NCBI GenBank assembly: GCA_963786805.1
Contig: CAWBAK010000007.1
Span: 186,001 to 250,000, forward strand
DNA: 64,000 bases
Source: CALGFI01 sp963786805
GTDB lineage: Bacteria > Actinomycetota > UBA4738 > HRBIN12
Direction: 5' to 3'
The translations under genes and the position numbers were made by a program. This document shows positions 18,300-27,053 of the stretch, piece after piece. Under the pieces are notes generated by a model, which had not been told where the DNA came from, did not search any database, and saw only the letters and a program-made list of their open reading frames with translations. Each line of letters begins with the position of its first letter. The stretch's first letter is position 1.

Positions 18300-18319
18300 G
18301 GTTGCGGGGTTACGCAACC
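18300..18319. promoter_or_regulatory. Dyad in the importer/choline dehydrogenase divergent promoter
   Basis: GGTTGCG (18300-18306), six-base spacer, CGCAACC (18313-18319). A second dyad, GGGTT-ACGC-AACCC, overlaps it at 18307-18320. It lies about 20 bases before the GMC gene start in the only gap between two divergent choline/betaine genes, so it is a candidate operator. No regulator gene is adjacent. Confidence 0.35.
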
Positions 18320-18340
18320 CGGGGGACTCGGAGGCCTCAG

Positions 18341-20023
18341 ATGCGGCAGACTCCGCCTCGAAGGCCAGTGGATCCCACGTACGACTTCGTGATCGTCGGC
18401 GGCGGCTCGGCGGGCTGCGCGCTCGCCAACCGGCTGAGCGCGGACCCGTCCAACCGGGTCCTGGTCCTGGAGGCAGGACGCCCCGACTACCCATGGGACG
18501 TCTTCATCCACATGCCGGCCGCGCTGACCTTCCCGATCGGCAGCCGCTTCTACGACTGGAAGTACGAGTCCGAGCCCGAGCCGTTCATGCACGATCGCCG
18601 CATCTACCACGCGCGCGGGAAGGTGCTCGGGGGCTCGAGCAGCATCAACGGGATGATCTTCCAGCGCGGCAACCCGATGGACTACGAGCGTTGGGGAGCC
18701 GACCCCGGCATGGAGTCGTGGGACTACGCGCACTGCCTTCCCTACTTCAAGCGGATGGAGAACTGCCTCGCCGCGGCCCAGGACGACGAGTTCCGAGGGC
18801 ATGCGGGACCGCTCATCCTCGAGCGAGGTCCGGCGACGAACCCGCTGTTCGGCGCCTTCTTCGAGGCGGTGCGCCAGGCCGGCTATCCGCTCACCGACGA
18901 CGTGAACGGGTACCGCCAGGAGGGATTCGCGAAGTTCGACCGCAACGTGCACCGAGGTCGCCGCCTGTCGGCGTCCGGCGCGTACCTGCGCCCGGTGATG
19001 CGGCGGAAGAACCTGGAGGTCCGGACGCGCGCGTTCGTGACCAGGATCGTGTTCGAGGGGTCTCGCGCGGTCGGCGTCGAGTACTCGCACGGGAAGGGAT
19101 CCCCGCAGCAGGTCCGCGCGGGTGAGGTGATCTTGAGCGGCGGCTCGATCAACTCCCCGCAGACCCTCCAGCTCTCCGGCATCGGGAACGCCGACGAGCT
19201 GAAGGCACTGGGCGTCGACCCGCTGGTGGACCTGCCGGGCGTCGGCGAGAACCTCCAGGACCACCTGGAGGTCTACGTCCAGTACAAGAGCAAACAGCCC
19301 GTGTCGGTCGCGCCGTACATGAAGTGGCGATACCGCCCCTGGGTCGGGTTCCTCTGGCTCTTCTTCCGCACGGGTCCGGGAGCGACGAACCATTTCGAAG
19401 GTGGCGGCTTCGCGCGCAGCAACGACGAGGTCGCCTACCCGAACCTCATGTTCCATTTCCTGCCGATCGCGATCCGCTACGACGGCTCGGCGCCGGCCGG
19501 CGACCACGGGTACCAGGTGCACGTCGGTCCGATGTACTCCGACGCGCGCGGCTCGGTGAAGATCCACAGCACCGATCCGCGCGCTCACCCCGCGCTGCGC
19601 TTCAACTACCTGTCGACCGGCCAGGACCGGCGCGAGTGGGTCGAGGCGATCCACGTCGCGCGGAACATCCTCAACCAGCCCGCGATGGACCCGTTCAACG
19701 ACGGCGAGGTCTCACCCGGCCCCGCCGTCGAGAGCGAGGACCAGATCCTCGACTGGGTCGGCCACGAAGGGGAGACGGCGCTCCACCCCTCGTGCACCGC
19801 GAAGATGGGAACCGACGAGATGGCCGTCGTGGATCCCTCGACCATGCGGGTCCACGGGGTCGAGGGGCTTCGGGTGGTCGACGCCTCCGCGATGCCCTAC
19901 GTCACGAACGGCAACATCTACGCGCCCGTGATGATGCTGGCGGAGAAGGCCGCCGACCTCATCCTGGAGAACACGCCGCTCCCGCCCGAGCCGGTCGAGT
20001 TCTACCGCCACCGCCGCGACTGA
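18341..20023 (+). CDS. GMC oxidoreductase, probable choline dehydrogenase
   Basis: A 560-residue glucose-methanol-choline FAD enzyme. The Rossmann motif is FVIVGGGSAGCALANRL; GMC signature elements are GKVLGGSSSINGMIFQRG and GSINSPQTLQLSGIG. The catalytic His is in TALHPSCTAKMG and the partner Asn in VTNGNIYAPVMMLAEKAADL, as in choline dehydrogenase. Length and pattern fit BetA, which oxidises choline to betaine aldehyde and often on to betaine. The ATG at 18341 follows GGAGG at 18330-18334 with a six-base gap; a GTG at 18368 is less well supported. It is divergent from the betaine importer, which supports the choline assignment. Confidence 0.85.
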   Translation: MRQTPPRRPVDPTYDFVIVGGGSAGCALANRLSADPSNRVLVLEAGRPDYPWDVFIHMPAALTFPIGSRFYDWKYESEPEPFMHDRRIYHARGKVLGGSSSINGMIFQRGNPMDYERWGADPGMESWDYAHCLPYFKRMENCLAAAQDDEFRGHAGPLILERGPATNPLFGAFFEAVRQAGYPLTDDVNGYRQEGFAKFDRNVHRGRRLSASGAYLRPVMRRKNLEVRTRAFVTRIVFEGSRAVGVEYSHGKGSPQQVRAGEVILSGGSINSPQTLQLSGIGNADELKALGVDPLVDLPGVGENLQDHLEVYVQYKSKQPVSVAPYMKWRYRPWVGFLWLFFRTGPGATNHFEGGGFARSNDEVAYPNLMFHFLPIAIRYDGSAPAGDHGYQVHVGPMYSDARGSVKIHSTDPRAHPALRFNYLSTGQDRREWVEAIHVARNILNQPAMDPFNDGEVSPGPAVESEDQILDWVGHEGETALHPSCTAKMGTDEMAVVDPSTMRVHGVEGLRVVDASAMPYVTNGNIYAPVMMLAEKAADLILENTPLPPEPVEFYRHRRD

Positions 20024-20038
20024 TCGAACGCGGGAGAC

Positions 20039-20887
20039 CTACCCCCGGTCCCGGTACCGAGCGTCCCGCCACGCGATCGCGGCCTTGAGGCCCTGCTCCT
20101 GGGTGATCCTGCGGAACTCGTCGCGGGCCGGAAGGTTCGCCGACTCGATCGTGACGTCGATCTCGATGTTCGCCTCCATCGCGGAACGGAAGCCGGCGAC
20201 GTCCCACACGCGGTTCACCGCTCGCTTCGTTGCCTGCACGACGAACGGCTCGTTCTTCGCGATCTCCTCGGCGAGCGCGAGTGTCTCCTCGTCGAGCCGG
20301 TCACGCGGCACGACCCGGTTCACGAGCCCGAGGCGGAGCGCCTCCGCAGCGGTCACCCGGTCTTCCCCGGTGAACAGCAGCTCCTTCGCGGCGCGAACGC
20401 CGACCACCCACGGCACGAACATCGAGACGACGCCGGAACCGAACCGCACATCCACGTACCCGAAGTACGCGTCGTCCGCCGCGACGGCCAGGTCGCACGC
20501 CAGCATCAGATCCGTTCCGCCGGCCAGGCAGTAGGAATGGACGCTCGCGATGACCGGCTTGGGATGGTCCAGGACCCGGAGCATCCGGTCGTTGTCCTCC
20601 TTCAGCACGCGGTGCCACTCGCCGGGGTCCATCGGGCCCCCCGCGGCGTCCTCGTTCAGGTCGTACCCGGCGCAGAAGGCACGGCCGGCTCCCCGGAGGA
20701 TCAGCACGTGGACGCCGTCGTCCTCGGCTGCCTCGTCGAGGGCGACCATCAGGGCATCCATCAGATCCCCGTTCAGCGCGTTGAGCGCCGAGGGCCGGTT
20801 CATCGTCAATCGCCTGACGGGCCCGATGTCCTCGGAGAGCAGGACGGGTTCGGCGGGAGCTGCGCCCGACCGGGGCTCCGCGGTCAC
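20039..20887 (-). CDS. Enoyl-CoA hydratase/isomerase family protein with Asp in place of catalytic Glu
   Basis: A 282-residue crotonase-fold protein. The oxyanion-hole segment AGRAFCAGYDL and helix LAGGTDLMLACDLAVAADDA are recognisable. At the two positions where enoyl-CoA hydratase has catalytic glutamates, this protein seems to have aspartates (AGGTDL and FGYVDVRFG). It may therefore catalyse an isomerase, lyase or thioesterase-like crotonase reaction instead. The GTG at 20887 gives the family length; a longer frame upstream adds only unconserved residues. It converges with the choline dehydrogenase gene. Confidence 0.8.
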   Translation of the reverse strand: MTAEPRSGAAPAEPVLLSEDIGPVRRLTMNRPSALNALNGDLMDALMVALDEAAEDDGVHVLILRGAGRAFCAGYDLNEDAAGGPMDPGEWHRVLKEDNDRMLRVLDHPKPVIASVHSYCLAGGTDLMLACDLAVAADDAYFGYVDVRFGSGVVSMFVPWVVGVRAAKELLFTGEDRVTAAEALRLGLVNRVVPRDRLDEETLALAEEIAKNEPFVVQATKRAVNRVWDVAGFRSAMEANIEIDVTIESANLPARDEFRRITQEQGLKAAIAWRDARYRDRG

Positions 20888-21035
20888 GGGCCGGGATGAT
20901 ACACGCGTGCCTGAACGGTCCTTCAAGCACCGCACGAGCGATGGCGGGATGCCGCTTCCGGACATCCCTTCTCGACGGGGAGTGGGTTGCGGTCCACCAT
21001 CGACCCGTGATACTCCCTCGTTTGAATGGCGGCTC

Positions 21036-21052
21036 AACCCGGGGTCCGGGTT
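21036..21052. promoter_or_regulatory. Dyad upstream of the polyamine-type importer
   Basis: AACCCGG (21036-21042), GGT, CCGGGTT (21046-21052) is a perfect dyad about 60 bases before the binding-protein start. A TTGAAT at 21022-21027 could be a -35 element. It could be an operator or a leader hairpin. Confidence 0.3.
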
Positions 21053-21110
21053 CGTCTGCTCTCGGACACCAGGCCTCGGCGCTCAGGGACGCGACCCGAA
21101 GGAGGGAACG

Positions 21111-22430
21111 ATGCGTCCGCACCCACGTCAGCGGTACACGAGACGAGACTTCCTGCAGCGGTCGGCCGCCTCGGCCGTCGCCCTTCCGAGCCTCGCGGCG
21201 ATCCTCGCCGCGTGCACCAAGCCAGGTGAGGAGAACGTCGTCGGGCAGGACCTGCTGACCCCGAGACCGGATCGGCCGGTCACCCTGCCGATGCAGATCG
21301 ACCCGATCGCCGCCGACACGCCCATCGAGCAGGGCGCCGAGCTCTTGCTGTTCAACTGGGATTCCTACATCTGGAAGCCCATCGTCCGCCGATTCGTCGA
21401 GAAGTTCAGCGACTACGACATCTCCTTCACCGCGGTGACCTCGTTCAACAACATGGACGAGGGCGTCGCCAAGCTCCAGGCCGGGCAGGTCGAGGCCGAC
21501 GTGTTCTTCCCGACGATCGACGTCGTCCCCAGGCTCGCCGTCGCCGGGCTGTTGCAGCCCCTGAACCACGACCTGATCCCGAACCTGGAAGAGAACGTCT
21601 GGTCGCAGTTCCAGAACCCTTACTACGATCAGGAATGGCGCTACACCGTTCCCTACGTCGTGTACACCTCGGGGATCTCCTACCGCCGCGACGCCATCTC
21701 CGACAGCGAGATCTTCGGGATGGACAACCCCTACGAGCTCTTGTGGGATCCGCGGTTCGAGAACCGCGTGGGGGTGTACGACAGCTACCGAGACACGATG
21801 CAAGCCGCGCTCCTGAAGCGAGGGATCACCGACATCAACACCGAGAGGCAGGAGGACCTGGACGTCGCTCGCGACGAGCTCCTCGCGATGATCGATGCCG
21901 TGAACCCCCGCGCCACGATCAACGGCTCGTACAAGCGGCTCCCGCAGGACGAGTTCGATCTGCACGTATCGTGGTCGGGCGACATCGTCGCCGGTTGGGG
22001 ATACGTTCCCGAGTTCACGCGCGACTACTACGAGAACCTCGGCTACTGGTTCCCGGAGGACCGGGTCGGCCCGATCGACAACGACTGCATCGCGATCCCG
22101 GCGAACGCGCCGCACCCGCGCCTCGCTCACGAGTTCCTCAACTTCATGCTCGGCTACAAGAACGCGATGGACAACTTCTCGTGGAACGGCTATCAGCCCC
22201 CCATGAACGACACCGACCCCGCCTCCCTGACGAGCACCGAGGGGCTCTACTCGCTGGAGTCCGGGTTTGCGGAGCCGGCCGAATACGTCCTCCCGTGGAT
22301 GGAAGCGGCGGTCGTCCGGGAGTCGGACTTCGACGGCGGGTACCGGCAGGCGCCGCTCACCGCCGAAGCCGACGACCGCTGGCACGACGTGTGGCAGCAG
22401 TTCAAGGCCGGTGTCAGAGCTTCCACCTGA
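21111..22430 (+). CDS. Spermidine/putrescine-type ABC transporter substrate-binding lipoprotein (Tat)
   Basis: A 439-residue PotD-type periplasmic-binding protein. The N-terminus has a twin-arginine motif (YTRRDFLQRSA) followed by a lipobox (LAAILAAC), so it is probably a Tat-exported lipoprotein. The mature part shows the family pattern LLFNWDSYIWKPIVRRF, MDEGVAKLQAGQVEADVFFP and WSGDIVAGWGYVPEF. The ATG at 21111 follows GGAGGGAACG. The next permease gene starts inside its last 20 bases, so binding protein and permeases form one operon. The ligand could be a polyamine or another cationic amine. Confidence 0.87.
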   Translation: MRPHPRQRYTRRDFLQRSAASAVALPSLAAILAACTKPGEENVVGQDLLTPRPDRPVTLPMQIDPIAADTPIEQGAELLLFNWDSYIWKPIVRRFVEKFSDYDISFTAVTSFNNMDEGVAKLQAGQVEADVFFPTIDVVPRLAVAGLLQPLNHDLIPNLEENVWSQFQNPYYDQEWRYTVPYVVYTSGISYRRDAISDSEIFGMDNPYELLWDPRFENRVGVYDSYRDTMQAALLKRGITDINTERQEDLDVARDELLAMIDAVNPRATINGSYKRLPQDEFDLHVSWSGDIVAGWGYVPEFTRDYYENLGYWFPEDRVGPIDNDCIAIPANAPHPRLAHEFLNFMLGYKNAMDNFSWNGYQPPMNDTDPASLTSTEGLYSLESGFAEPAEYVLPWMEAAVVRESDFDGGYRQAPLTAEADDRWHDVWQQFKAGVRAST

Positions 22431-23379
22431 CAAGGGCGCTCTCGCGCCTCATCGGAGTCGGCGCTCCGAGCGGCGCGCCGCGGCCGTCGACTCCGGGGTC
22501 CATTACCCGCGCTGGTTCTGGCCGTCGTTCGCGACGCCGGGGATCGTGTGGCTCATCCTGTTCTTCCTGCTGCCGCTGTACACCGTCCTTTCGGTCGCGT
22601 TCGGCACGGTCGACCCGATCTTCCGAAGTCCCCTGCCCGTCTACCAGCCTTGGTGGTGGACCACCTCGCACGTCGCCGAGGGTCTCGGCAAGGCAACGGG
22701 GCTGTTCCGGCACGTGTACACGAGGACGTTCGTGTACGTGTTCATCGCGAGCGCGATCTGTCTCATCCTCGGCTATGCCATCGCCTACTACGTGGCCCGG
22801 CACGCCGGGCGGAGGAGGACCCTGCTCCTCGTCCTGCTGATCTCACCCTTCTGGATCAGCTATCTGATGCGCATGCTCGCCTGGGTGAACCTCCTCCAGC
22901 AGGACGGCTACGTGAACCGGATCCTCACGTTCCTGCATCTGATTCCCGAACCGGTCGGCTGGCTCGAGGGACGACCGATGACCGTGATCCTGGGGCTGGT
23001 CTACGGCTACATCCCGTACATGATCCTTCCGCTCTACGGGTTCCTGGACCGGATCCAGCCGAACCTGCTCGAGGCGGGACGCGATCTCGGCGCAAGCCCC
23101 CGGTCGACCTTCCTTCGGGTCACGCTCCCGCTCTCGCGGCCGGCGATCCTCGCCGGGCTGGTGATCGTGTCGCTGCCGATGTTCGGCGACTACTTCACGA
23201 ACACCATGCTGTCGGGCTCGCCGAGCACGACCATGATCGGGAACCTGATCGACGACTCGATCAGCTCGACCGGCCAGGGCCCCGAGGCCGCGGTCCTCAT
23301 CCTGATCCTGATGATCATGCTGCTGATCCCGATCGCGTACTACCTGCGAAGCACGGCAAGGGCGGCCGAGGCGCGATGA
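22411..23379 (+). CDS. Polyamine-type ABC transporter permease (PotB-like)
   Basis: A 322-residue permease with six membrane segments starting at IVWLILFFLLPLYTVLSVAF. The permease signature loop is EAGRDLGASPRSTFLRVTLPLSRPAI. The long first extracytoplasmic loop is typical of PotB. The GTG at 22411 overlaps the preceding gene by 20 bases, and the TGA overlaps the next start (ATGA), so translation is probably coupled. It should pair with the following PotC-like permease and the convergent ATPase. Confidence 0.87.
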   Translation: MSELPPDKGALAPHRSRRSERRAAAVDSGVHYPRWFWPSFATPGIVWLILFFLLPLYTVLSVAFGTVDPIFRSPLPVYQPWWWTTSHVAEGLGKATGLFRHVYTRTFVYVFIASAICLILGYAIAYYVARHAGRRRTLLLVLLISPFWISYLMRMLAWVNLLQQDGYVNRILTFLHLIPEPVGWLEGRPMTVILGLVYGYIPYMILPLYGFLDRIQPNLLEAGRDLGASPRSTFLRVTLPLSRPAILAGLVIVSLPMFGDYFTNTMLSGSPSTTMIGNLIDDSISSTGQGPEAAVLILILMIMLLIPIAYYLRSTARAAEAR

Positions 23380-24299
23380 GTGCGACGGTCGAGCTCGCAA
23401 CCCCGCAGGCCGCAGAGGCATCGCGCCGAGGGTGGATCCCCACACGGCGGCGCGACCCCTGGCGCAAGCCGCGGATCCTGGCCGCGGTCACGTGGGCCTA
23501 CGTGGCGTGGTCCATCCTTCCGCTCGGCGTGGCGGTCCTCATCTCCTTCAACCAGGGCCGTTCGAACGCATCGCTGCAGGGTCTCGGGCTGGACTGGTGG
23601 TGGGGAGATCCCGAACTCTCGCTCTTCCGCGACCCGGAGCTGCACGCGGCCCTGTTCCAAAGCCTGCGGCTGTCGATCACGACGATGTTGATCGCGGTCC
23701 CCTTGGGTGTCGCGTTCGCGCTCGGCCTGGATCGGTGGCGGGGACGGGGATCGGGCACCGCGAACTTCGTCATGCTCCTGTCGTTCGTCATGCCCGAGAT
23801 CGTCCTCGGCGTCGCGATGTTCCTCGTCATCGCGCACCTCGCCACCTTCATCGACCTCGGGACGCCGGCGCAGGTGGTGGGCCTCGTGACCTTCCAGCTC
23901 TCGTATCCGGTGATCATCGTGCGCGCTCGCCTCTTGTCCATCGACAAGGAGTACGAAGAGGCCGCGATGGATCTCGGCGCGCCGCCGCGCTCGGCCGTCC
24001 GGCGCGTCTTGCTCCCGCTGCTGTACCCGGCGATCTTCGCGAGCTTCGCGATCGTGTTCGCCGACACGATCGACGACTTCGTGACGGTGCGGTACCTGTC
24101 CGGACCGGCGACGAGCGAGCCGCTCTCGGTGAAGATCTACAACTTCTCGCGCTCTTCACCCACCCCAGCGGTGAACGCCGCGGCCACGTTCCTGCTCGTC
24201 ACGACAACCCTCGTGGTCGTGATCGGGTATCTGGCCTACCGCTACAGCAGTCGAGGCGAGCGCCGGGACGACGTCGCGGGGTTCGCGACGCAGATCTGA
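23376..24299 (+). CDS. Polyamine-type ABC transporter permease (PotC-like)
   Basis: A 307-residue inner-membrane permease; hydrophobic segments begin at WAYVAWSILPLGVAVLISF. The cytoplasmic coupling loop is EEAAMDLGAPPRSAVRRVLLPLLYPAI, matching the PotC/PhnV pattern. The ATG at 23376 overlaps the PotB-like stop by four bases. The gene ends three bases before the convergent ATPase gene, which is on the other strand; this split of a PotABCD set is less usual than a single operon. Confidence 0.87.
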   Translation: MSATVELATPQAAEASRRGWIPTRRRDPWRKPRILAAVTWAYVAWSILPLGVAVLISFNQGRSNASLQGLGLDWWWGDPELSLFRDPELHAALFQSLRLSITTMLIAVPLGVAFALGLDRWRGRGSGTANFVMLLSFVMPEIVLGVAMFLVIAHLATFIDLGTPAQVVGLVTFQLSYPVIIVRARLLSIDKEYEEAAMDLGAPPRSAVRRVLLPLLYPAIFASFAIVFADTIDDFVTVRYLSGPATSEPLSVKIYNFSRSSPTPAVNAAATFLLVTTTLVVVIGYLAYRYSSRGERRDDVAGFATQI

Positions 24300-24302
24300 G
24301 CT

Positions 24303-25412
24303 CTAGGCGGCGTCGCCTGCCGGGGCCGGGACCGACGTGTCGATCAGCACGCGGAGCGCTTCGGCGGGCAGATGCACCGAGACCGGGTGTCCTTGTGCAT
24401 AGGGAAGACCCTCCCCTTGGTTCTGGACCCACGCCTGGAGCGTCTGACCGGGCGCGAGGTGCACGATCACCTGCATGATCGATCCGACGTAGACGACGCG
24501 CTCCACCATCCCCGGCACCCGGTTCTGGCCCGGCGCTCCGGACTCCTCGAGCCGGACACGCTCGGGGCGGATCACGACCTTCACATCCCCTCGGGCATCC
24601 ATGTCGCCTTGGGCGGCGACGAGCTCGAACTCCCCGAGCTGCACCTTCCCCCGGCCCTCGGCGTCGAGGCCGTCTGCCCGAGCGTCCATCAGGTTCGAGA
24701 CACCCAGGAAGTCGGCCACGTATGACGTCCTCGGCTCCTCGTAGACCTCCGAGGGCGTGCCCACCTGCTCGACCCGGCCGCTGCTCATGACGGCCAAGCG
24801 GTCGGACATCGTGAGCGCCTCCTCCTGGTCGTGGGTCACGTAGATGAACGTGATGCCGACCTCCTCCTGCAGCGCCTTGAGCTCGATCTGGAGCTGTTTG
24901 CGCAGCTTCGCGTCGAGCGCGCCGAGCGGCTCGTCGAGCAGGAGCACGGCGGGGTTCAGGATGAGCGCCCTGGCGAGCGCCACCCGCTGCTGCTGGCCAC
25001 CGGAGAGCTGCGACGGCCGGCGCCGCTCGAGCCCCTCGAGCCGCACGAGCGCGAGCGCGTCCCCGACCCGCTTCTGGGCCTCCTGCTTCGACACGTCCTT
25101 GTACCGCAGCCCGAATCCGACGTTGTCCGCGACGTTGAGGTGCGGGAACAAGGCGTAGTTCTGGAAGACCGTGTTGACGTTGCGCTTGTGCGGAGGCGTC
25201 TGCGCCATGTCGACGCCGTCCAGGAGGATCTGGCCCTCGTCGGGCCGTTCGAACCCCGCGATCAGGCGAAGCGTCGTCGTCTTGCCGCAACCGGAAGGTC
25301 CCAGGAGCGAGAAGAACTCGCCGGGAGGCATGTCGAGGTTGATGCCGCCGACCGCGGTCACATCGGCGAATCGCTTCACGAGATCGACGAGGACGACCTG
25401 TCCGCCGGTCAT
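24303..25412 (-). CDS. Polyamine-type ABC transporter ATP-binding protein (PotA-like)
   Basis: A 369-residue ATPase: Walker A GPSGCGKTT, Q-loop TVFQNYALFPHL, signature LSGGQQQR, Walker B VLLLDEPLGALD and H-loop YVTHDQEEAL. A C-terminal TOBE/OB region (about residues 270-360, VVIRPERVRLEE, VVYVGSIMQVIVHL) matches PotA/FbpC regulatory domains. It converges with the PotB/PotC-like permeases and is the only ATPase near either polyamine-type binding protein. Its operon partner on this strand is the aldehyde dehydrogenase upstream, with a 97-base gap. Confidence 0.88.
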   Translation of the reverse strand: MTGGQVVLVDLVKRFADVTAVGGINLDMPPGEFFSLLGPSGCGKTTTLRLIAGFERPDEGQILLDGVDMAQTPPHKRNVNTVFQNYALFPHLNVADNVGFGLRYKDVSKQEAQKRVGDALALVRLEGLERRRPSQLSGGQQQRVALARALILNPAVLLLDEPLGALDAKLRKQLQIELKALQEEVGITFIYVTHDQEEALTMSDRLAVMSSGRVEQVGTPSEVYEEPRTSYVADFLGVSNLMDARADGLDAEGRGKVQLGEFELVAAQGDMDARGDVKVVIRPERVRLEESGAPGQNRVPGMVERVVYVGSIMQVIVHLAPGQTLQAWVQNQGEGLPYAQGHPVSVHLPAEALRVLIDTSVPAPAGDAA

Positions 25413-25509
25413 GGCCGCCGAGGATACGCCTTTTCTTGCCGATGGACGCTTCGCTTCGCGAGGCCTCCCTCGGGGGCTACCGCTTCGCTACTTGAGCCCT
25501 TCATCGAGG

Positions 25510-26958
25510 TCACGCGAGATTCACGTAGACCGACTTGCTCTCGAGGAAGTCCTCGAGGCCCTCCTTGCCGAGCTCGCGTCCGACGCCGGACTGCTTGTAG
25601 CCACCCCACGGCATCTCGGTCGGCGCCGGCTGCGAATCGTTGATCCACACGACCCCGGCGCGAAGCGCCTGTGCCGTCTTGAACGCCTTCTTCACGTCGT
25701 TCGTCCACACCGCGGCCGCCAACCCGTACTCGGTGTCGTTCGCCATCGCGACGACGTCGTCCACGCTCGCGAACGGGATCACCGACATCACCGGGCCGAA
25801 GATCTCCTCTCGAGCGATCGTGGCCGAGTTGTCCACGTCGGCGAACACGGTCGGTGCGACGAAGTATCCGCTCGCCAGCCCCGGATCCTGCGGGAGCGAT
25901 CCCTGTCCGGCGAGCGTGGCCTCCGAGGACCCGATCTCGATGTACCGGGCGACGCGATCCTGCTGCTCCTTCGAGATGAGCGGTCCCATGGTCGTCGCGT
26001 CGTCCAAGCCCCGGCCGAGCCGGATGTCCTTCGCCCGGTCCACGAACGCGTTGACGGCGTCGTCGTAGACCGAGCGGTCGACGAAGACACGCGTTCCGGC
26101 CGAGCAGATCTCACCCTGGTTCCAGAAGACGCCGTTGCCGGTCCCCTCGAACGCGGACGGCAGGTCGGCATCGGAGAAGACGATGTTCGGCGACTTCCCG
26201 CCCAGCTCGAGCGTGACGCGCTTCAGCGTGTCCGCGCCGGAGCGCATGATGATCTTCCCGACCTCCTTGGACCCGGTGAAGCACACCTTGTCGACGCCGG
26301 GGTGCTCGACGAGCGGAGCGCCCGCGGTCTCGCCGAAGCCGGTGATCACGTGGAAGACGCCGGCCGGCAGCCCGGCCTCCTCGAGGATCTTGGGCAACTC
26401 GAGGCACGTGAGCGGCGTCTGCTCCGGAGGCTTCAAGACGAAGGTGCACCCCGCCGCGAGTGCCGCCGCGAGCTTCTGCGTGGCCATCATCATCGGGTAG
26501 TTCCACGGTGTGATCCCGGCGGCAACCCCCACCGGCTCCTTCCACACCATGAACATCCGGTCGGCGTCCAGGTGCTGCGCGTCCCCGTCGATCTTCGTGG
26601 CCCAGCCACCGAAGTACTCGAACATGAACGCGACCTCGCCGATGTCCTCGCGGCCGTCCTCGATCGGTTTGCCCGAGTCCAGCGATTCCATCCGGGCGAG
26701 GCGCTCGAGCTCGCGCCGGACGATCTCGGCGGCCCGGAACAGGATGCGCCCGCGGTCGCGCGCCGCCATGTTCGGCCACCACGAGCCCTGGTCGAAGCCT
26801 CGGCGGGCCGCCGCGACGGCGGCGTCCACGTCCGCCCCCTTCGAGTTCGGAGCCGTAGCGATCACCTCGCCGGTCGCGGGGTCGAACACGTCGAACCGTT
26901 CACCGTCCGCGGCGTCGACCCACTTGCCGTCGACGTAGTTCTGCAACGCGTCTGCCAC
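25510..26958 (-). CDS. Aldehyde dehydrogenase, betaine-aldehyde/aminobutyraldehyde type
   Basis: A 482-residue NAD-dependent aldehyde dehydrogenase: TPWNYPMMMATQKLAAALA, catalytic base in LELGGKSPNIVFSD, nucleophile in NQGEICSAGTRVF, and the end block MPWGGYKQSGVGRELG. The pattern is nearer to the BetB/PuuC/gamma-aminobutyraldehyde group than the other aldehyde dehydrogenase in the window. The GTG at 26958 follows GAGGAGGGGACC. It lies upstream of the PotA-like ATPase, so oxidation of aminoaldehydes from imported polyamines, or of betaine aldehyde, is a reasonable role. Confidence 0.88.
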   Translation of the reverse strand: MADALQNYVDGKWVDAADGERFDVFDPATGEVIATAPNSKGADVDAAVAAARRGFDQGSWWPNMAARDRGRILFRAAEIVRRELERLARMESLDSGKPIEDGREDIGEVAFMFEYFGGWATKIDGDAQHLDADRMFMVWKEPVGVAAGITPWNYPMMMATQKLAAALAAGCTFVLKPPEQTPLTCLELPKILEEAGLPAGVFHVITGFGETAGAPLVEHPGVDKVCFTGSKEVGKIIMRSGADTLKRVTLELGGKSPNIVFSDADLPSAFEGTGNGVFWNQGEICSAGTRVFVDRSVYDDAVNAFVDRAKDIRLGRGLDDATTMGPLISKEQQDRVARYIEIGSSEATLAGQGSLPQDPGLASGYFVAPTVFADVDNSATIAREEIFGPVMSVIPFASVDDVVAMANDTEYGLAAAVWTNDVKKAFKTAQALRAGVVWINDSQPAPTEMPWGGYKQSGVGRELGKEGLEDFLESKSVYVNLA

Positions 26959-26978
26959 GGTCCCCTCCTCGAGCGCTC

Positions 26979-26994
26979 CTGAACTGTGGTTCAG
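26979..26994. promoter_or_regulatory. Dyad upstream of aldehyde dehydrogenase
   Basis: CTGAAC-TGTG-GTTCAG is a perfect 6-4-6 dyad, 21 bases before the aldehyde dehydrogenase start, in the divergent region shared with the alpha/beta hydrolase. It is a candidate operator; no regulator gene is adjacent. Confidence 0.35.
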
Positions 26995-27041
26995 ACTAAC
27001 GCGGAGGTCGATCGCGTGAGGTTCCGAGTGCCCACGACGGC

Positions 27042-27047
27042 TAGGCT
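27042..27047 (+). promoter_or_regulatory. Probable leaderless -10 element of the alpha/beta hydrolase
   Basis: TAGGCT lies six bases before the ATG at 27054 and no ribosome-binding site is present, so transcription would begin at or next to the start codon. The same arrangement recurs before several genes in the window. Confidence 0.45.
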
Positions 27048-27053
27048 CGGCAT

